Shown: piece by piece, positions 45,220-53,716 of the stretch
How positions within the stretch are numbered: position 1 is the first letter of the stretch
Layout of the letters: each line of letters opens with the position of its first letter
Virus record (IMG/VR): IMGVR_UViG_3300008107_005855
Location: 1-64,000 of that record
DNA length: 64,000 nucleotides
DNA from: a virus
Direction: 5' to 3' (one strand)
The notes under the pieces: model-generated
Database searches by the model: none
The model's input: the letters and a program-made list of their open reading frames with translations, nothing else
What the model was told of the DNA's origin: nothing
Program-made: the position numbers and the translations under genes

Positions 45220-46547
45220 CAGATAAATTAGAAAACTACTATCAAGGTTACGACTACGGAGCTCGTAAACCTGTTTATATCACCGAAGAAGAATTAAGAC
45301 CCGACCAAGCCGACAAATTAATTAAAAGCGATCGCTTTTGTATGCTTCCTTGGATTCATATGCATGCTTTCCCCGATGGCCGTGCCTACAGTTGTTGTCT
45401 GTCAGAGATTGATTATCCAATTGGCAACTTAAAACAAAACACTCTCAAAGAAATTTGGAACAGTGACGAGTATCGCAAGATGCGAGTTAACATGATGAAC
45501 GAAAATCCTAGCTCGGCCTGCGCCAGGTGTTACGAGCAAGAAGAAAATGGATTTTTTAGTATGCGTAACAGCGCCAACAAAAATTTTGGTCAGCATATCG
45601 GATTACTTGATCAAACTAAAGAAGATGGCACACTAGATGAATTTAAATTAAGATATTACGATATTCGTTTCAGTAATTTGTGTAATTTTAAATGTAGAAC
45701 CTGTGGCAGTATTTTTAGTAGCAATTGGTACAACGACGAAATTAAAGCAGGATGGAAACCAAAGAATCCGCAGATCATGTACGCTGGCAAAGACGAGGAT
45801 GACATGTGGGAACAGATGTTAGAACACATTCCGCACCTGGAACAAATTTACTTTGCCGGCGGCGAACCTCTAATTATGAAAGAGCACTGGAAAATCTTAG
45901 ATGAATTAGTAAAACGTGAAATGTTCCATGTACGATTAATTTACAATACTAACTTCAGTGAAATGAAATTTAAAGGGCGTGATGTATTTGAGATGTGGAA
46001 ACTGTTTGAGTGTGTAAGTATTGGAGCCAGTTTAGATGGTAGTCACGAACGTGGTGAATATATACGCAAAGGACAAGATTGGAAACAAACAGTCGAAAAT
46101 CGCGAACGTATGTTAAAGATATGTCCTAACGTAGACTTTTATGTTAGCACTACCCTAAGTCTATACAATGCTTTTCATGTAACCGATTTTCATAGAGAGT
46201 GGGTGGATCTTGGACTGATTAGACCAATGGACTGGAACATCAATATTTTACAAGACCCTCCACGAGATCGAATTGATGTATTGCCTCACAAACTTAAATT
46301 AAAAGCCAAAGAAAATTTTGAAAAACATATAGAATGGCTAGAACCGTTAGACTCATTGACGCGAGCAACACAAGGTTATAGAAGTGCAATCAATTTTATG
46401 ATGCAGTCTGACAACAGTCACGAGTTGCATAATTTTTTTAGAACCAACAATACATTGGATAGAATTAGAGAAGAAGATTTCTTTAAAATCTTCCCTGAGC
46501 TAATAGATCTACGCAGTAACTGGAAAGAACTGAATGCAAAATCATAA
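45216..46547 (+). CDS. N-terminal-twitch radical SAM enzyme, copy 3
   Basis: 443 residues from the ATG at 45216, which gives an ATGA overlap with copy 2; a start at 45201 would add five residues. The twitch domain is in the more typical form: FCMLPW (Cys 42), a CC pair (60/61), LGN-type turn (GNLKQNTLKEIW) and CARC (102/105). The radical SAM motif CNFKCRTC is at 156-163, with GGEPLI further on. The N-terminal 40 residues are a charged extension absent from copies 4-6. It ends IFPELIDL, like the array's other members. Confidence 0.85.
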   Translation: MTDKLENYYQGYDYGARKPVYITEEELRPDQADKLIKSDRFCMLPWIHMHAFPDGRAYSCCLSEIDYPIGNLKQNTLKEIWNSDEYRKMRVNMMNENPSSACARCYEQEENGFFSMRNSANKNFGQHIGLLDQTKEDGTLDEFKLRYYDIRFSNLCNFKCRTCGSIFSSNWYNDEIKAGWKPKNPQIMYAGKDEDDMWEQMLEHIPHLEQIYFAGGEPLIMKEHWKILDELVKREMFHVRLIYNTNFSEMKFKGRDVFEMWKLFECVSIGASLDGSHERGEYIRKGQDWKQTVENRERMLKICPNVDFYVSTTLSLYNAFHVTDFHREWVDLGLIRPMDWNINILQDPPRDRIDVLPHKLKLKAKENFEKHIEWLEPLDSLTRATQGYRSAINFMMQSDNSHELHNFFRTNNTLDRIREEDFFKIFPELIDLRSNWKELNAKS

Positions 46548-47388
46548 TGATACTTTTTGTTTAGTTCCTTGGGTTGGTGTAGAAATAAAACACAATAACT
46601 TGTGTTCTTTATGTTGTATGCATAAAGAAAATATAAAATTAGACAATGGCGAAGTTGCAGACTTATCAAAGCATAGCATCGATACCATACTGGATAGTAG
46701 TTTTGTTAAAACTATTAAAAATGATTTTGAGCAAGGACTGAAGCCAGAGATATGCAACGCTTGCTGGCACCAAGAAAGCAACAGTTTTATAAGTAAAAGG
46801 CAAGTCTATTTTAATTCTCTAAAATCAAAATCAACGGACACAAACAATATCCTATACCTTGACGTAAAAATGGGAAAAGCCAGATACAAGAAGTCTGTGC
46901 TATCGGGCGTTGATATTTCGTCAACTACACTGCCAAAAAACGATCAGTACTGGGAAAATATTTTTAAGATAATTCCAACAGTGCAAGAATTAGAATTCAC
47001 TGGCGAATGTTTTGAGTTACCCGAGCATAGTAAGTTAATTGATTTTATCATTGAATCAGGACATGCCCCTAACATGTTGCTACATTATAAAACCAATGGA
47101 TCAAAAGTCATAACTCATTTAAAAGATAAATGGAAACTTTTTAAAAGTATACGTGTTACACTATCACTATACGACATAGAAGAATGTTTTTTATCTGATT
47201 GGTACGAATGCACATGGACTGATTTGACAAAAAATCTCAATTCAACGTTTGAATTAATACAGGACTTACCAAATCTTAATTTAGGTTTAGTTTCAACCAT
47301 TGACAACGATAACAGACACAGAAAAGAAGTAATTTATAATTGGGCAAAGCAATATCCTTTTTCATCAATAATTTTCAATGAAAAATAA
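46534..47388 (+). CDS. Radical SAM pseudoenzyme, copy 4 (catalytic cysteines lost)
   Basis: 284 residues, homologous to the neighbouring copies but shorter. The twitch cysteines remain: Cys 9 (FCLVPW), CC 27/28, Cys 74 and 77 (CNACW). The radical SAM motif is destroyed. Aligned with copy 5 (CNLKCRIC), the sequence is RYKKSVLS: the three cluster cysteines are Arg 117, Ser 121 and Ser 124. GGEP also became TGEC. The protein stops before the C-terminal part present in the others. The frame is intact and overlaps both neighbours, so it is unlikely to be debris. It may be a scaffold, carrier or partner for the active copies. Confidence 0.8.
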   Translation: MQNHNDTFCLVPWVGVEIKHNNLCSLCCMHKENIKLDNGEVADLSKHSIDTILDSSFVKTIKNDFEQGLKPEICNACWHQESNSFISKRQVYFNSLKSKSTDTNNILYLDVKMGKARYKKSVLSGVDISSTTLPKNDQYWENIFKIIPTVQELEFTGECFELPEHSKLIDFIIESGHAPNMLLHYKTNGSKVITHLKDKWKLFKSIRVTLSLYDIEECFLSDWYECTWTDLTKNLNSTFELIQDLPNLNLGLVSTIDNDNRHRKEVIYNWAKQYPFSSIIFNEK

Positions 47389-48604
47389 TTTACCTACTAC
47401 TATTTGTATGCTGCCTTGGATCAGCATCGAATCCAGTCCAATGGGCACTGCACGGCCTTGTTGTCTTGCAAGAGAAGAGATCACCGACGACACTGGATCT
47501 GCGATTAAATTAAAAACTCATACGCTAGAGTACGCATATAAAAGTCAGTATATGCAGAATCTCAGAGAGTCGTTCCGCAATGGCGAAAAACCAGAAACAT
47601 GCAAATTGTGTTGGGAAGAAGAAGCCGCCGGCCGCACCAGTAAAAGATTAAACAGTCGAGTCAGGCTAAAAGAATTGTATAATCAAGTTGATTGGGAAAA
47701 CAATATTCCAGATCAACTGTGGTTCGTTGATCTTAAATTGGGCAATATCTGTAATCTTAAATGTCGGATTTGTGGCAGTTGGAGCAGTAGTAAGTGGGCC
47801 ACCGAAGAAATGGACTATCTACCCAAAGGCGAAGATAAGAAAAAACACATTGCATATACTTGGCTTAAAGAAGGAAGATGGATCGAAGAGTCGCCGTCTT
47901 TCTGGGAAAACTTAAAAACTCTATTGCCACAAATTAAGTATTTTGAGTTCACTGGTGGCGAGCCTTGGCTAATACAAGAACACTGGGACTTGTTAAAATA
48001 TGCTGTAGAGACAGGCAATAGTAAACACATTGACATACACTACAATACCAATGCCACAGTTAATTCATTGGGTGCAGAAAAATCTGAGTTATGGAATCAT
48101 TTTGGTCGTGTTGACATTGCCTTCAGCATAGATAACGTAGGAGATCGTTTTGAATATGAGCGTTATGGTGCAAAGTGGGACGAAGCAAATGAAATCATCG
48201 ATGGAATTCATTTTGCCAAGAATGTAGACACCCCAAATATAACCACACAACTTTGTTTTACAATTAATATACAAAATGTTTATTATTTAGATGAACTGTT
48301 AGATTGGGCAAATACAAAACCGTTTGGCAGTGTGTATTTTAATATGTTACACAGCCCTAATCACATGAGTGTGCAGTATATGACTCCAAATGCCAAGGAA
48401 CTAGTTTTAAACAAACTGAAAACAACATTTTGGAAAACAAAACAATATCAACAAGAAATTAATAATTTAATTAAATTCATTGAGAATGGTACTGGCAGCA
48501 ATGGATCTGAGTTTCTGGGTCAGATGAAACGCACAGATGAATATCGTAAACAATGCTTTACCGACACTCATCCAGAGATAGCACGGGCAATGGGGTATGA
48601 GTAA
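47378..48604 (+). CDS. N-terminal-twitch radical SAM enzyme, copy 5
   Basis: 408 residues. Twitch: Cys 10 (ICMLPW), CC 28/29 (RPCCLARE) and CKLCW at 75/78. The radical SAM motif CNLKCRIC is at 125-132, followed by SWSSSKW, a W-x-E strand and TGGEPW. It is the best template for reading the degenerate copy 4, which it follows with an 11-nt overlap. The C-terminus has FTDTHPEIARAMG, similar to the array's ending. The next gene begins within its last codons. Confidence 0.85.
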   Translation: MKNNLPTTICMLPWISIESSPMGTARPCCLAREEITDDTGSAIKLKTHTLEYAYKSQYMQNLRESFRNGEKPETCKLCWEEEAAGRTSKRLNSRVRLKELYNQVDWENNIPDQLWFVDLKLGNICNLKCRICGSWSSSKWATEEMDYLPKGEDKKKHIAYTWLKEGRWIEESPSFWENLKTLLPQIKYFEFTGGEPWLIQEHWDLLKYAVETGNSKHIDIHYNTNATVNSLGAEKSELWNHFGRVDIAFSIDNVGDRFEYERYGAKWDEANEIIDGIHFAKNVDTPNITTQLCFTINIQNVYYLDELLDWANTKPFGSVYFNMLHSPNHMSVQYMTPNAKELVLNKLKTTFWKTKQYQQEINNLIKFIENGTGSNGSEFLGQMKRTDEYRKQCFTDTHPEIARAMGYE

Positions 48605-49388
48605 TATAACTGTTACCTTTGTGGGACAGCCGAGTCTACATTTAGCAATAGATGATACTCCCATCGGATGTCGTTATATTGATTTAATAAAGATGGCCTA
48701 TGATTTTAGTAGACCAATTTACAGAGATACGTTAAAATACAACGAAGATTATATGAAAGATTTAGCCGAACAGGCTAAACAGGTATTCAATTGGGACTGG
48801 GACAGTGTCGGTGATTATACCACAGGCATTGCACCTGCGCTACATAAAAATCTTGAAATTTTATTGAAGAACGGATTTGACTCAATACCAGAGCAGTACG
48901 ACAATTTAGTACACGAGTTACATTATTGTTTACATCTGGTACAGCATAAGAAACTTGATACAGTCAGGAATTCTTGGCTACAAATAGAATGGTATAATGA
49001 CATGGGATTCGACTTACCATATGATTTTAACTTTGCAGACACATTAAATTTTGGAGATGTTAAGTTACAGAACCCGTTTGTAGGACACGGCCCATTGCAG
49101 ATATACCAAGAACAGGACCATATTAACATTAGCCAGACTTGTAAGTTTCACAACTTTGTTAAACCTGGTATCAATATAGCTGAACGGAACTATCCTACGT
49201 TCACGGAACACCAACAACTAATTGATTTTTTTGTTAAACACGATATTAACTTTGTTGAGAAACACGGAGTAGACAAAATATTACACTATACCGGATATCC
49301 GGTCATTGGGCGTGTAATAAACTTAGATGACTTGCAACAGGTGGTTGAGGCATCTGCACTAAAATTAGAGAGTATCAAGTTTGAATAA
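48597..49388 (+). CDS. Unknown protein between radical SAM copies 5 and 6
   Basis: 263 residues with no recognised domain. It has an N-terminal strand region, helices with aromatic residues (LHKNLEILLKNG, LVHELHYCLHLV, about 80-125) and a C-terminal HYTGYPVIGRV segment. The pattern L-H-N/K-x-x-E-x-L followed by an H-E-x-E/H helix and a W-x-Q-I segment also occurs in the 51076 protein, so the two may be distantly related. It overlaps copy 5 and copy 6, so it is an integral part of the array. It might be a partner or substrate of the radical SAM enzymes. Confidence 0.6.
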   Translation: MSNITVTFVGQPSLHLAIDDTPIGCRYIDLIKMAYDFSRPIYRDTLKYNEDYMKDLAEQAKQVFNWDWDSVGDYTTGIAPALHKNLEILLKNGFDSIPEQYDNLVHELHYCLHLVQHKKLDTVRNSWLQIEWYNDMGFDLPYDFNFADTLNFGDVKLQNPFVGHGPLQIYQEQDHINISQTCKFHNFVKPGINIAERNYPTFTEHQQLIDFFVKHDINFVEKHGVDKILHYTGYPVIGRVINLDDLQQVVEASALKLESIKFE

Positions 49389-50673
49389 GCCTGCAACATT
49401 ATGTATGGCGCCTTGGACGCACACATATCTAAGCCCACAGACTGAAAGACGTATGTGTTGTGCCAGTCGTGAGCCTGCACAAAATTTTCAACAATACATT
49501 GACACAGCAGCCGGAAGCGGCCAATACACACCAATTACACTAGACACTCATTGGAACAGCGAGCACATGAAGTCGGTGCGTAGACGAATGATGGCAGGAG
49601 AGACCCTGCCCGAGTGCGAAGTATGCAACGACAAATTGTTAAACACATCGGTGTACAGGTCGTACTTTAATAGTTTATTTGACCATAAGTATTTGCAAGC
49701 AATGCAGGAAACTGACGACACTGGTCATACAACAATGAAGCCGGTTAGTTGGGATTATCGATTTAGTAACTTGTGTAATTTTAAATGCCGCATGTGTGGC
49801 GACATGTTGTCAAGCGCATGGGAAAGTGAACAGCGACAACATAATATGATCGATTGGGCTAATCCCAAAAATACATGGATGCGGCCCGAGATAAAAAAAG
49901 AGATTGAAAATTTTCAATCAAACCAAATTGAAGAAGAGTTTTCTAACGCAGTTGAAGAACATCGTGTAGAAGAAGTATATTGGGTCGGTGGCGAACCATT
50001 GATGTATGAACAACATTGGCGTTATATGACTCGCATAATAGAACTAGGAGATGGCCCACATGTTTATGCCAGGTACAACACCAATCTTAGCCGAGTTGAT
50101 TATCAAGGGCGTAACCTTTATCGCGATGTTCTGGCTCATTTACGAGATTGGCAAATTTGCGCGAGCATTGACGGCACTGGAGAAATCGGTGAGTATATTA
50201 GGACAGGACTTAATTACGAAAGATGGCTCGAAAACTTCAAACAAGGACTTGCCATTGCCCGACACAGTCGACAAATGCGATTAGACTTTACGCTAACATT
50301 ACCGGGAATGTTTGAAGTTGAAAAAATTAATCAATTGGCAAAAGAATTAAATGTAGATGTCTTGGCCAAAGTAATTTTTAGTTTTAGCCCGGACATAGTT
50401 ATGTCACCGCTAGCACTACCCAGGAAACTATTAGAACCCTGGGTAGACGATATATTGCACTCCATTGATAAAGGAGCTCTACGTGATATACTTGTCCAGC
50501 TAAAAACTAGACCCACTTTTGAAGAACAATGGCCTGACACATACAAAGAATCTATTGTGCGTGGCAAACAACGTATATTAAAGTTAGAACAAATACGTGA
50601 TCAAAAAGTAACATACGCAGATATATTATCTGCCAGACCTGAGGTATTAACATGGTGGATGAACATCAATTAA
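49381..50673 (+). CDS. N-terminal-twitch radical SAM enzyme, copy 6
   Basis: 430 residues from a TTG that overlaps the preceding TAA; the first Met after it would cut off the conserved Cys 8. Twitch: Cys 8 (LCMAPW), CC 26/27, Cys 79/82 (CEVC). The radical SAM motif CNFKCRMC is at 132-139, with VGGEPLM near 204. Closest in motif detail to copy 3 (FSNLCNFKCRxC). The last gene of the array; the CxxCxxCC gene overlaps its end. Confidence 0.85.
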   Translation: MNKPATLCMAPWTHTYLSPQTERRMCCASREPAQNFQQYIDTAAGSGQYTPITLDTHWNSEHMKSVRRRMMAGETLPECEVCNDKLLNTSVYRSYFNSLFDHKYLQAMQETDDTGHTTMKPVSWDYRFSNLCNFKCRMCGDMLSSAWESEQRQHNMIDWANPKNTWMRPEIKKEIENFQSNQIEEEFSNAVEEHRVEEVYWVGGEPLMYEQHWRYMTRIIELGDGPHVYARYNTNLSRVDYQGRNLYRDVLAHLRDWQICASIDGTGEIGEYIRTGLNYERWLENFKQGLAIARHSRQMRLDFTLTLPGMFEVEKINQLAKELNVDVLAKVIFSFSPDIVMSPLALPRKLLEPWVDDILHSIDKGALRDILVQLKTRPTFEEQWPDTYKESIVRGKQRILKLEQIRDQKVTYADILSARPEVLTWWMNIN

Positions 50674-51074
50674 TCAATATGCGTGATCAAAGAAGTTGTA
50701 ACGGTTGCACTAAATGTTGCGACGGCTGGCTGTCTGGCAAAGTATACGACCATGCATTTTTTCCTGGACAGCCTTGTTTTTTCAAGTCGTCTGCTGGTTG
50801 TTCCATTTACTCAGAGCGTCCACAGGATCCTTGTAAAAACTTTGAATGTGTGTGGGTTGAAAATAATAGTCCGTTACCTAGCTGGATGAAACCCAGTGAA
50901 ATCAATTGTATGATTGTGCGAGAAACATTTGAGGGTGTTCCGCAGTTGACAGTCTATGAAGCTGGGTCTAAATTAGATAGTTCAGTGTTATCGTGGATAG
51001 TGACTTATTGTCTTAACAAAAAAATAAATTTAGTATATCAAGTTGGCGGTGGCTGGAACAGGATTAATTTCTAA
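50652..51074 (+). CDS. CxxCxxCC metal-binding protein (YkgJ-like)
   Basis: 140 residues with GAGGT 6 nt before the ATG. The N-terminus has CNGCTKCC (Cys 16, 19, 22, 23), followed by Cys 42, 50, 61 and 66. This is the pattern of the YkgJ-type CxxCxxCC zinc/iron-binding domain, here cut short to about 60 residues with an added C-terminal region of unknown fold (TVYEAG, then VYQVGGGW). It directly follows the radical SAM array. A role in metal or cluster supply, or as a target for modification, is possible but not shown. Confidence 0.7.
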   Translation: MVDEHQLINMRDQRSCNGCTKCCDGWLSGKVYDHAFFPGQPCFFKSSAGCSIYSERPQDPCKNFECVWVENNSPLPSWMKPSEINCMIVRETFEGVPQLTVYEAGSKLDSSVLSWIVTYCLNKKINLVYQVGGGWNRINF

Positions 51075-51075
51075 A

Positions 51076-52212
51076 ATGAAAAAAGTTAAAGTAGTATTAC
51101 GAAATCCTTTGGATAAAAAAGATATCATTGATTACAATATAGAAATCAATGATACAAAACTATCACAGGACTGGATCAGCGCACTCAAAGGAACCTTAGT
51201 TAACGGAAACCTATTAGAAAAGAATTTTTGTTTTATGGGATTTCCTCGTACTGCACGTAATCTGTCATTCTTGTGTAATGAATTAAATTCAAGCATTTAC
51301 AAAATAAATCTGTTTAATAGAACACAACAATGGCAACAGGCCGGACTTAAATCTTATGTGATTGAAGAATATTTCACACCCGATATGGTGCGATTCGGAG
51401 ACGAGTATCCATTGGGGTATGATGACAGCAACCTTGGGCTAGGACTTAAACACGGAGTAATGAATAGATTACACAATCATTTTGAAATATTACAAGGAAC
51501 AGTTTGGGGACTCAGTGACTATTATAAAATTGCCGACTATGAAACCAAGTATGCTATTAGACAATTGAATAATCTATGCCACGAAATAGAAAATCTTGTG
51601 CTTAGTCAACGCAAACAAAACATTGCACCAGAATGGATACGACCTAGTCAAATTACTACATTTTTACATGCCGAACGACATGAACTGACTTTGGAACACA
51701 GACAAGGATTTGCATCCAATGGATACGACAGAAAGTTTGGCCATGTGTACATGCACTGGACACAAATTGGAAAAACTTTGTATGAGGTTTATCGCGACGA
51801 AAGCGCACCAGAATTAACAGATACAGTATGCGAAGCAATTAGTGAACTTAAATTTTACAGCGGAGAATTTGATGTTGAGCTAGGCAGAGATTTAACACAC
51901 GGAGGCGATGACCAATGGTATACAGAAATGATGGATGGATTTTATACATGGTTAGAGCGTAATGGAAAAGATCGCAATGATCCTATGTTAAGTCTGGGGC
52001 ATTTGGAATTGGGTTCTATTCCGCTTAAAGAAAGTTTTGGTGCAATCGAGCACGATACAATATGGAACCTATTAGGTAACCACTTAGACATTTACTCAAT
52101 TGAAGTAGATGGTGTAAGCAATACATTTGAATATTGTTGGAGCGATCTTGATTACAAACAAAAACAAATCGATATGATGAGGCCAGGATATGATTATAGT
52201 AGCAGGAGGTGA
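51076..52212 (+). CDS. Unknown protein, distantly like the 48597 gene
   Basis: 378 residues from the ATG at 51076, one base after the previous stop; an upstream TTG at 51043 would add 11 residues and a 32-nt overlap. It has a strand-rich N-terminus, then a helical region with NRLHNHFEILQG (about 135-146), LCHEIENLVL and HAERHELTLEHRQGF, rich in His and Glu that could bind metal. Later segments, LSLGHLELG and LGNHLDIYSIEV, resemble GDVKLQNPFVGHG...IY in the 48597 protein. It has no membrane segment. I do not recognise a named family. It probably works with the array and the CxxCxxCC protein. Confidence 0.6.
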   Translation: MKKVKVVLRNPLDKKDIIDYNIEINDTKLSQDWISALKGTLVNGNLLEKNFCFMGFPRTARNLSFLCNELNSSIYKINLFNRTQQWQQAGLKSYVIEEYFTPDMVRFGDEYPLGYDDSNLGLGLKHGVMNRLHNHFEILQGTVWGLSDYYKIADYETKYAIRQLNNLCHEIENLVLSQRKQNIAPEWIRPSQITTFLHAERHELTLEHRQGFASNGYDRKFGHVYMHWTQIGKTLYEVYRDESAPELTDTVCEAISELKFYSGEFDVELGRDLTHGGDDQWYTEMMDGFYTWLERNGKDRNDPMLSLGHLELGSIPLKESFGAIEHDTIWNLLGNHLDIYSIEVDGVSNTFEYCWSDLDYKQKQIDMMRPGYDYSSRR

Positions 52213-53011
52213 TAGTTTTGTATTTGGCAGCGAACTTGCTGACCAAAAACTTGCAACACCAAGTAACAGTACAATACCAGCATTGCTGGCAAAATCAATT
52301 GGCGCTGAATATCAATGTACAGCGTGGCCGGGTAATGCCAACAGTGCCATTGCTAGGCAGGTTATGAATACATGTGAGGCTCATAAATCCAAGGAACTAT
52401 TTGTTTTTGTCTTATGGACATTTACCCATAGATATGAATTTAGATTTAACTACAATACTCAACGCCGTAACACTCCTTGGTATAGTATAAATTTATGGGA
52501 TATTGTTGACAATCCAGCTAAACTCAAAAAGGAATTTGCAAATTTTGATCCCGATGTATTTGATTCACATGTTAAAAATAAAGTTCTAATAGACAATGTT
52601 GGAATGACTGATTTTGTTAAAACTTTTTACAAACACGTTGGTAACAGTGAGTACTATGAAACATATAGTACACTAAAAGAAATTTTGTTTTTGCAACAGT
52701 ATCTTGATTTAAATAAAATACCTTACTTGTTTGCCCCTGCTGACATTTATCTTGAGAATCATGACAATTGTCTTAAGCATTCTCAGGATGCCACTATGTC
52801 TACAGTGTATAATCAAATTAATTGGGATAACTGGTACACATTTCCTCCGGGTGTAGGCAAACACGAAACTGAACACGACAGAGGGTTTTACCAATGGGCG
52901 ATTGAGAATAAATACCCAGTGGGCACTACACATCCGTTGGAACAAGCACACTCTGACGCGGCGCAATTAATGAAAGACAAATTCAATGAACTGGTTAAAA
53001 AATCTGTATAA
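52190..53011 (+). CDS. SGNH-type hydrolase 1
   Basis: 273 residues. The N-terminal GGDSF (Ser 9) is block I of the SGNH/GDSL esterase fold; HPLEQAHSDAA near the C-terminus (about 246-256) gives the D/H-x-x-H region with the catalytic His. The middle is longer than in the following paralogue and carries aromatic helices. Such enzymes remove or transfer acyl groups on glycans. It starts 23 nt inside the preceding gene with AGGAT just before the ATG. Confidence 0.7.
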   Translation: MIIVAGGDSFVFGSELADQKLATPSNSTIPALLAKSIGAEYQCTAWPGNANSAIARQVMNTCEAHKSKELFVFVLWTFTHRYEFRFNYNTQRRNTPWYSINLWDIVDNPAKLKKEFANFDPDVFDSHVKNKVLIDNVGMTDFVKTFYKHVGNSEYYETYSTLKEILFLQQYLDLNKIPYLFAPADIYLENHDNCLKHSQDATMSTVYNQINWDNWYTFPPGVGKHETEHDRGFYQWAIENKYPVGTTHPLEQAHSDAAQLMKDKFNELVKKSV

Positions 53012-53015
53012 TCGT

Positions 53016-53087
53016 ATGATGTTAGAAATACGTTATCGCAAGAAACTTAAAGAACTACGCAAACGCGATCCATTTATCTACAAATGA
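53016..53087 (+). CDS. Basic micro-protein between the two SGNH genes
   Basis: A 23-residue frame starting at a double ATG at 53016, five bases after the previous stop, and ending with an ATGA overlap with the next gene. The peptide is strongly basic (many Arg and Lys, ending DPFIYK). The perfect ATGA junction, the same type as other junctions here, is the main reason to list it; it may serve mainly to couple translation. Confidence 0.35.
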   Translation: MMLEIRYRKKLKELRKRDPFIYK

Positions 53088-53716
53088 TACTAGTACTAGG
53101 CGACAGTTTTACTTACGGTGAAGAATTAGCATCACCCGAGGAATCTGCTTGGCCTGTACTATTAGACATGGAAGCAAAAAACTATGGCCATCCTGGTGCC
53201 AGTAACGATTTAATGATGCGGTTACTGACAAACCACACTCGGTATGGTCACTATAGTCACGTTATTATTGCATGGACAACTCCTAATCGCATAGAACTGC
53301 CATCAACTCAATCGCCAGAAGCTGACGTTGGAAAATCAAAACCAAAAAAATGCAAGAACATTGGCGCCAACAGTTACAGGAAGTACGGAAAAATTGTAGA
53401 CGATATTTTCAGCGACTGGGATGAAACGTGGGCGTACACAAAATTTGAAACTCAGATGTGGATGGCAGATGCCTGGCTAACACAACAAAAGATACCGCAC
53501 TTGTTTGTCAGTACATTTGATATTCAACGAATAGTAAACAAAACAGGTTGGTCTAGTAGACCCGACTGTTATTATGGGTTTTATCCTGCAGAAGGATTAG
53601 TAGAATGGATGGGCGATTGTCCCAAAGGTCCAGGCGGACATCCGCTAGAGTTAGGGCATCAAAGAATAGCAAAGAAAATCAATGAACATATTAGGCATCT
53701 CGGCTGGATTTCATGA
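53084..53716 (+). CDS. SGNH-type hydrolase 2
   Basis: 210 residues. LGDSFTYGEEL at the N-terminus (nucleophile Ser 8) and GGHPLELGH near residue 188 (catalytic His region) mark the SGNH hydrolase fold. It is paralogous to the gene before: same block I, WPxxL motif, W-T-x-x-x-R segment and HPLE-x-x-H end, but 63 residues shorter. Its start overlaps the micro-protein stop by ATGA. It could deacetylate or esterify the same glycan that the carbamoyltransferase and glycosyltransferases handle. Confidence 0.7.
   Translation: MILVLGDSFTYGEELASPEESAWPVLLDMEAKNYGHPGASNDLMMRLLTNHTRYGHYSHVIIAWTTPNRIELPSTQSPEADVGKSKPKKCKNIGANSYRKYGKIVDDIFSDWDETWAYTKFETQMWMADAWLTQQKIPHLFVSTFDIQRIVNKTGWSSRPDCYYGFYPAEGLVEWMGDCPKGPGGHPLELGHQRIAKKINEHIRHLGWIS

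Noticed and set aside
50051-50284. 77-codon hydrophobic frame (+1) inside radical SAM copy 6, with AGGAG nearby
   Set aside because: The host gene's third positions look normal here (about 20 of 78 codons end in A), so no dual-coding constraint is seen. It shows that hydrophobic +1 frames arise readily in these genes, which lowers confidence in the nested carbamoyltransferase frames as well.
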